Part shown: positions 5,315 through 9,360 of the stretch, piece after piece
How positions within the stretch are numbered: the stretch's first letter is position 1
Layout of the letters: each line of letters starts with the position of its first letter
Origin: JBOGGX01 sp050744245
GTDB lineage: Bacteria; Actinomycetota; Acidimicrobiia; Acidimicrobiales; JBOGGX01
Length of the DNA: 9,360 bases
Assembly (NCBI GenBank): GCA_050744245.1
Contig: JBOGGX010000050.1
Coordinates: 1 to 9,360, forward strand
Direction of reading: 5' to 3'
Translations under genes and position numbers: made by a program
Notes under the pieces: model-generated
Told to the model about the DNA's origin: nothing
The model's input: the letters and a program-made list of their open reading frames with translations, nothing else
The model's database searches: none

Positions 5315-6882
5315 GTCAACACCCCCAACAGCTCGTCGAACGCCACCCGCCCGGCCCTGAGCCCGCGGGAACGGAGCGTCTCGAGGTCGCCGGCGGCCTG
5401 CGCCTGCTTGAGCATCGAGAACCCGTACGGCTGGCCAGGGATCGGAACGTCGATCGGATCGTCGCCGACCACCTGGACGAACACGCCCGTGGGCGGGCCG
5501 CCCTTGTGCAGCTGGCCCGTCGAATGGAGGAACCGGGGGCCGAGCCCGGTCGTGGTGGCCACCTTGAGCTCGTCGCGCAGCCGCTCGCGTGCGGCCTCGA
5601 CGCCGGCGACCACCTCGGCGCCGGGGTCGGTGAAGGCCTGGATGGCGATGTAGTCGCCCACCCGGACCTGGTCGAGGAGCGACGACAGCCGTACCTGCTC
5701 GACGACCGGGAGCTCACCGCTGTCGAGCACCCGACCGGTCGCGGCCTTGGCCGCGGCGACATCGGGCTGGTCGAACGGGTTGATGCCGAGGACGGCGCCG
5801 CACACCGCGGTGGCGAACTCCCACAGCAGGACGTGGGCGCCCAGGCTGGCCGGGCCGTCGTGGGGCAGCTCGATCACGGGATGCCCGGCCCCAGCGATGG
5901 CGTCGAGGGCCGGATGGCTGCCGATCGACACGAACAGCCGGTCGGGTCCGTAGACGGTGAGGTCGGCTGCGACCGGTTCGCCGACGACGGGGACGACGCC
6001 GGTGCCCTGCTTGCCCGTCGACTCGGCCACCAGCTGCTCGATCCAGAGGCCGAACGACTCGATCTCCGGGTCGATGAGGAGGGTGAGCTTGTCGCGTCCG
6101 AGCCGGGCGGCGGCGGCGACGATGGCGCCGAGCCGCAGTCCTGGATTCGTGCGGGGGTCGTCGCGGTCGTCGGCCAGCTCGGCGCCCATGGCGATGGCGG
6201 TGTCGAGGATGGCGGCCACGTCGGTGCCGGCCAGGGCGGCCGGCACCAGACCGAAGTACGAGAGGGCGGAGTAACGCCCACCGATGTCGGGCCGGTTCTC
6301 GAAGATGGCCCTGAACCGCCGGTCGTAGGCCACCCGTCCGAGGTCGCTGCCGGGATCGGTGATCGCGGCGAACTGTTCGGGCCGACCGCGGTTCTCCCAG
6401 AAGTAGGCGAGGTGCGACCGGGTCTCGATCGTGCTCCCCGACTTCGACGCGGCGACGAACATGGTGCGGTCGGGCGGGCAGGACCCGGCCGTGCGGGCCA
6501 CCGCGGCGGGATCGGTGGTGTCGAGCACGTGGAGCTCGAGCCCTCCGGGCGGCGGGCCGGACGCCTGGAACGTGCGGGCGATGACCTCCGGGAACAGGCT
6601 CGAGCCGCCCATCCCGGCCACGACAAGATGGGTGAACGACTCGGCCTCGAGCTCGGCCGCCAGTCCCTCGAGCCTGGCGAGCTGGGTGCGCATCTCGGGG
6701 GCCACGTGCAGCCAGCCGAGCCGATCGGCCACCTCGGTCGGGTCGTCCTGCCAGAGCGTGTGGTCACCGCCCCAGATGCGCTCGCCGGCGTGGCGGGTGA
6801 TGAGCTCGTCGAGCGTGGCGTCCACCTCGGTCGCCAGGTCGCCCAGCCGCTCCTTGCCGGTCGGGTCGGGAGGGTCGGACAT
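5311..6882 (-). CDS. pgi: Glucose-6-phosphate isomerase
   Basis: Pgi interconverts glucose 6-phosphate and fructose 6-phosphate. Next to Zwf and Gnd, it can return fructose 6-phosphate from the pentose cycle to glucose 6-phosphate. The 523-residue protein has two SIS sugar-isomerase domains. GMGGSS is at residues 90-95 and the phosphate-binding SKSGSTIET at 146-154. The segment EQLVAESTGK (282-291) carries the likely catalytic Glu, and GQLHKGGP (456-463) the conserved His/Lys. The sequence resembles the isomerase half of Tal-PGI fusions, but there is no transaldolase domain. I chose ATG 6882: it lies 10 bases after the hemL stop, and the 43 upstream in-frame codons read as Ser/Pro/Arg-rich shadow of hemL. 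No clear Shine-Dalgarno sequence precedes it, so it probably depends on ribosomes from hemL. Confidence 0.93.
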   Translation of the reverse strand: MSDPPDPTGKERLGDLATEVDATLDELITRHAGERIWGGDHTLWQDDPTEVADRLGWLHVAPEMRTQLARLEGLAAELEAESFTHLVVAGMGGSSLFPEVIARTFQASGPPPGGLELHVLDTTDPAAVARTAGSCPPDRTMFVAASKSGSTIETRSHLAYFWENRGRPEQFAAITDPGSDLGRVAYDRRFRAIFENRPDIGGRYSALSYFGLVPAALAGTDVAAILDTAIAMGAELADDRDDPRTNPGLRLGAIVAAAARLGRDKLTLLIDPEIESFGLWIEQLVAESTGKQGTGVVPVVGEPVAADLTVYGPDRLFVSIGSHPALDAIAGAGHPVIELPHDGPASLGAHVLLWEFATAVCGAVLGINPFDQPDVAAAKAATGRVLDSGELPVVEQVRLSSLLDQVRVGDYIAIQAFTDPGAEVVAGVEAARERLRDELKVATTTGLGPRFLHSTGQLHKGGPPTGVFVQVVGDDPIDVPIPGQPYGFSMLKQAQAAGDLETLRSRGLRAGRVAFDELLGVLT

Positions 6883-6892
6883 GGCCCGTGGT

Positions 6893-8152
6893 CTAGCTGA
6901 TGTGACCGGTCGCTGCGTCCACCGCGTCGATGATGACGTCGACGACATCGTCGGTGTGGCCGAGACCGGGGAACACGATCTCGTAGGCGCCGGGGGCGAT
7001 GGCCACGCCACGGTCGAGCAGCGCGTGGAACAAGCGGGCGTAGGCGGCTTCGTCGGTGGTGCGAGCGGCGTCGAAGTCGACCGGCCGGGTCGGCCCGAAG
7101 AACAGCCCGACGAGCGGACCGACGCTGGGGGCCTGGAGGGCGACGCCGGCGCCGGCCGCGGCCTTCTCGAAGCCGACGGCCAGCCGTTCGGCCCGGGCCG
7201 TGATCGTGGCGTACACGGCGTCGTCCAGATGGTCGAGGACGGCGAGCCCGGCCGCGGTGGCCAGCGGGTTCCCCGACAGCGTGCCCGCCTGGTACACCGG
7301 CCCGAGCGGGGCCAGGCTCGCCATCACGTCGGCGCGGCCGCCGACGGCGCCGATCGGCAGACCGCCGCCGACGACCTTGCCTAGCGCGGTCAGGTCGGGC
7401 CGCACCCCGTAGCGGGCCTGGGCTCCGCCGGGACCGACACGGAACCCGGTGATGACCTCGTCGAAGACGAGCAGCGCCCCGGCCCCGTCGCACGCCGCCC
7501 GTAGGCCTTCGAGGAACCCGGGCACGGGCTCGATCAGGCCCATGTTGGCGGCCACCGGCTCGACGATCACCGCGGCGACGGTCTCGTCGAAATCGGGGAC
7601 GACGTTGTAGGGCACCACCACGGTGTCGGCCACCGCCCCGGCCGGCACACCGGCCGATCCGGGCAGGCCCAGGGTGGCCACGCCGCTGCCCGCGGCGGCC
7701 AGCAGGGTGTCGGCGTGGCCGTGGTAGTTGCCGGCGAACTTGACCAGCCGGTCCCGGCCGGTGTGGCCGCGGGCCAGCCGGATGGCCGTCATGGTCGCCT
7801 CGGTGCCGCTGCTCACCAGGCGCACCTGTTCGATCGACGGCACCCGCTCGGTGATGATCTCGGCCAGCCGGACCTCGCGCTCGGTGGGCGCGCCGTAGCT
7901 GGTGCCGCCCCGAGCCGCCTCGGTCACGGCGTCGACCACCGCCGGGTGGGCGTGGCCCAGGATGATGGCGCCGTACGACTGCACCAGGTCGATCAGCCGC
8001 CGGCTGTCGGCGTCCCACACGTAGGGGCCTTCGGCCCGCGCCACGAAGTAGGGCGTGCCCCCGACCGAGCCGAACGCCCGCACCGGCGAGTTGACCCCGC
8101 CGGGGATGACCCGCCGGGCCCGGTCGAACAGCTCCTCGTTCCGGCCGGTCAC
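6893..8152 (-). CDS. hemL: Glutamate-1-semialdehyde 2,1-aminomutase
   Basis: HemL moves the amino group of glutamate 1-semialdehyde to make 5-aminolevulinate, the last step of the C5 route to tetrapyrroles. It is a cytoplasmic, PLP-dependent class-III aminotransferase-fold enzyme of 419 residues. It opens with the family hallmark RVIPGGVNSPVRAF (14-27). SSGTEA is at 114-119, NYHGHAD at 142-148, DEVITGFR at 231-238 (Asp pairs with the PLP ring nitrogen), and the Schiff-base lysine is K259 in ALGKVVGGGLPIGA. The stretch after PYN (~182-193) looks 8-10 residues shorter than in most relatives. The start is GTG 8152; no other start fits the N-terminal motif. No ribosome binding site is obvious, and the bases just before the start form a small hairpin. 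It directly follows hemB, whose enzyme uses its product. Confidence 0.97.
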   Translation of the reverse strand: MTGRNEELFDRARRVIPGGVNSPVRAFGSVGGTPYFVARAEGPYVWDADSRRLIDLVQSYGAIILGHAHPAVVDAVTEAARGGTSYGAPTEREVRLAEIITERVPSIEQVRLVSSGTEATMTAIRLARGHTGRDRLVKFAGNYHGHADTLLAAAGSGVATLGLPGSAGVPAGAVADTVVVPYNVVPDFDETVAAVIVEPVAANMGLIEPVPGFLEGLRAACDGAGALLVFDEVITGFRVGPGGAQARYGVRPDLTALGKVVGGGLPIGAVGGRADVMASLAPLGPVYQAGTLSGNPLATAAGLAVLDHLDDAVYATITARAERLAVGFEKAAAGAGVALQAPSVGPLVGLFFGPTRPVDFDAARTTDEAAYARLFHALLDRGVAIAPGAYEIVFPGLGHTDDVVDVIIDAVDAATGHIS

Positions 8153-8157
8153 GGTCC

Positions 8158-8170
8158 GAACGATTCGTTC
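8158..8170. promoter_or_regulatory. 13-bp palindrome just upstream of hemL
   Basis: GAACGA-T-TCGTTC is a perfect 6+1+6 inverted repeat ending 5 bases before the hemL GTG. As RNA it could fold into a 5-bp stem with a 3-base loop over the ribosome landing site. As DNA it could be an operator. It resembles a LexA box but has 5 rather than 4 bases between GAAC and GTTC. Function is unknown. Confidence 0.35.
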
Positions 8171-8173
8171 TTC

Positions 8174-8209
8174 GGGTGGTTATCGCGCCTATGGGCGCGA
8201 GAACCACCC
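8174..8209. promoter_or_regulatory. 36-nt hairpin in the hemB-hemL gap
   Basis: The arms GGGTGGTTATCGCGCC (8174-8189) and GGCGCGAGAACCACCC (8194-8209) pair at 15 of 16 positions around a 4-base loop. It fills about half of the only real gap in the operon. On the hemL-coding strand no U-run follows, so it is not a classic terminator. It could be an attenuator, an RNA-processing or stability element, or a dispersed palindromic repeat. Confidence 0.55.
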
Positions 8210-8222
8210 CACATTCGGGAGG

Positions 8223-9212
8223 TCATGGGTGGCGGTGGAGGCGTTCGGCCATCTCGCGCGCGGCATAGGTGAGGATGAGGTCGGCGCCCGCCCGGCGGAT
8301 CGCGGTGAGGTGCTCGTGGAGCACGGCGTCGCCGTCGAGCCAGCCCCGCTCGGCCGCGGCCTTGACCATGGCGTACTCCCCCGACACGTGATAGGCGGCG
8401 AGAGGGACGTCGACCTCGGACCGCGCCCGGGCGATCACGTCGAGGTACGCCACCGCGGGCTTGACCATGACCAGATCGGCCCCCTCGGCCAGGTCGGCCC
8501 TGATCTCCTCCATCGCCTCGCGCCGGTTGGCCGGGTCCTGCTGGTAGCCCTTGCGGTCGCCGCCGCCGGCGATGGTGACGTCGACCGCCTCCCTGAACGG
8601 GCCGTAGAGGGCCGACGCGTACTTGGCCGCATAGGCGAGGATGGCGACCGACTCGAAGCCGTCGTCGTCGAGGGCCTCGCGGACGGCGGCCACCTGGCCG
8701 TCCATCATCCCCGACGGCGCGACGATGTCGGCTCCGGCCGCCGCCTGGGCCGAGGCGACCCAGCCGTAGCGCTCGACGGTGGCGTCGTTGTCGACCTCGC
8801 CCGCCTCGGTGAGCACGCCGCAATGACCGTGGTCGGTGTACTCGTCGAGGCACAGGTCGGCGACGAGCACCATATCGTCGCCCACCTCGCGGCGCAGGTC
8901 GCCCAGCGCGGCCTGCACGATGCCGTCGACCGCCCAGGCCTGCGAACCCTCGGCGTCCTTGGTGTGCGGAACGCCGAACAGAACGACCGCGGGCACGCCC
9001 AGCGCGGCCAGCTCGGCCACCTCCTTGCGAAGCGACTCCCGCGTGTGCTGCCACTGCCCGGGCAGCGACAGGATCGGTTGCGGCTCATCGACCGCCTCCC
9101 GCACGAAGAGCGGGGCGATCAGGTCCTCGACCGACACCCGGGTCTCGGCGACCATGCGCCGTAGGGTCGGCGTTCGCCGAAGGCGGCGCAGCCGCCGCTG
9201 GGGGAAGCTCAC
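8223..9212 (-). CDS. hemB: Delta-aminolevulinic acid dehydratase (porphobilinogen synthase)
   Basis: HemB condenses two 5-aminolevulinate molecules into porphobilinogen in the cytoplasm. The 329-residue length is standard. The two active-site lysines are K197 (AYAAKYASALYGPFREA) and K251 (VMVKPAVAYLD), the latter forming the Schiff base. The metal site reads DLCLDEYTDHGHCG (119-132): Cys121 and Cys131 are kept, but the middle ligand of the three-Cys zinc site is Asp123. I recall the same CLDE form in other actinobacteria, so it is probably a lineage trait, not damage. The start is GTG 9212, 10 bases after the hemD stop. The next start, Met20, would remove the conserved RRLRRTPTLRR stretch. 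The N-terminal arm also suits the family's usual octamer. Confidence 0.97.
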   Translation of the reverse strand: MSFPQRRLRRLRRTPTLRRMVAETRVSVEDLIAPLFVREAVDEPQPILSLPGQWQHTRESLRKEVAELAALGVPAVVLFGVPHTKDAEGSQAWAVDGIVQAALGDLRREVGDDMVLVADLCLDEYTDHGHCGVLTEAGEVDNDATVERYGWVASAQAAAGADIVAPSGMMDGQVAAVREALDDDGFESVAILAYAAKYASALYGPFREAVDVTIAGGGDRKGYQQDPANRREAMEEIRADLAEGADLVMVKPAVAYLDVIARARSEVDVPLAAYHVSGEYAMVKAAAERGWLDGDAVLHEHLTAIRRAGADLILTYAAREMAERLHRHP

Positions 9213-9222
9213 CGACCCAACG

Positions 9223-9360
9223 CTACCTGCGCCTCGACCGGGCCCAGTCTTCGATGGCGTCGACCAGACCGGGGATGGTGTGCACCGGCGCCTCGACCGT
9301 GACGCCGAGGCCGCGCGCCCGGGCCGCGGCCGCGGTGATCGGCCCGATGCAGGCCACGAC
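9223..9360 (-). CDS. hemD: Uroporphyrinogen-III synthase, C-terminal end (partial)
   Basis: Only the last 45 codons are in the window; the rest lies past the right edge. The reading frame begins VVACIGPITAAAARARGLGV and includes the segment HTIPGLVDAIEDW before TAG at 9223-9225. IGPITA followed by a variable helix and xTIPGLVxAI is the typical HemD C-terminus. HemD closes and inverts ring D of hydroxymethylbilane to give uroporphyrinogen III. In many actinobacteria this domain is fused behind a uroporphyrinogen methyltransferase (CobA/SUMT), which cannot be judged here. It ends 10 bases before hemB, consistent with one haem operon reading leftward. Confidence 0.85.
   Translation of the reverse strand, partial: VVACIGPITAAAARARGLGVTVEAPVHTIPGLVDAIEDWARSRRR

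Noticed and set aside
3243..6900. Long plus-strand open frames opposite zwf, gnd and pgi
   Set aside because: They lie antisense to clearly identified enzymes, are rich in His/Arg/Gly/Val repeats typical of antisense GC-rich codons, and show no domain.
8158..8170. LexA/SOS box upstream of hemL
   Set aside because: GAAC and GTTC are separated by 5 bases, whereas the actinobacterial and Bacillus box has 4. A haem gene is also not an expected SOS target.
8055..9164. 369-codon plus-strand open frame opposite hemB and the hemL start
   Set aside because: It is antisense to hemB, whose motifs are complete, and its translation has no recognisable family features.

Overview
The window is high-GC DNA with strong G/C preference at third codon positions and several GTG starts. 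The gene content is actinobacterial: a HemD-HemB-HemL haem block, a PGI resembling the isomerase half of Tal-PGI fusions, a short 6-phosphogluconate dehydrogenase and Zwf. I suspect the class Acidimicrobiia, but the sequence alone cannot prove it. The window has two parts.

Bases about 2950-9360 are a compact minus-strand operon of core metabolism, transcribed right to left: hemD (3' end only), hemB, hemL, pgi, gnd, zwf. Spacing is tight: 10 nt hemD-hemB, 70 nt hemB-hemL, 10 nt hemL-pgi, a 4-nt GTGA overlap pgi-gnd and a 1-nt TGATG overlap gnd-zwf. The first three genes serve tetrapyrrole synthesis by the C5 (glutamate) route. The last three sit at the branch between glycolysis and the oxidative pentose phosphate pathway. 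The only real gap, hemB-hemL, carries two neighbouring inverted repeats.

Bases 1 to about 2950 are an accessory, partly decayed zone. Two directly repeated copies of a 250-bp sequence (134-383 and 1451-1697, about 92% identical by eye) flank a 1.07-kb segment. That segment holds a lipoprotein gene with an apparent frameshift at a (GT)4 tract, then a small membrane-anchored reading frame that also looks broken. The second repeat runs directly into a complete IS1595-family insertion sequence (about 1701-2819) with 20-bp imperfect terminal inverted repeats and an intact transposase, but no visible target duplication. Between the IS and the zwf 3' end is a 127-bp imperfect palindrome.

I found no rRNA, tRNA, CRISPR array, riboswitch or recognisable defence system. 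The unexplained material is the repeat family, the palindrome and the hairpins upstream of hemL. None of it amounts to a demonstrated new system.
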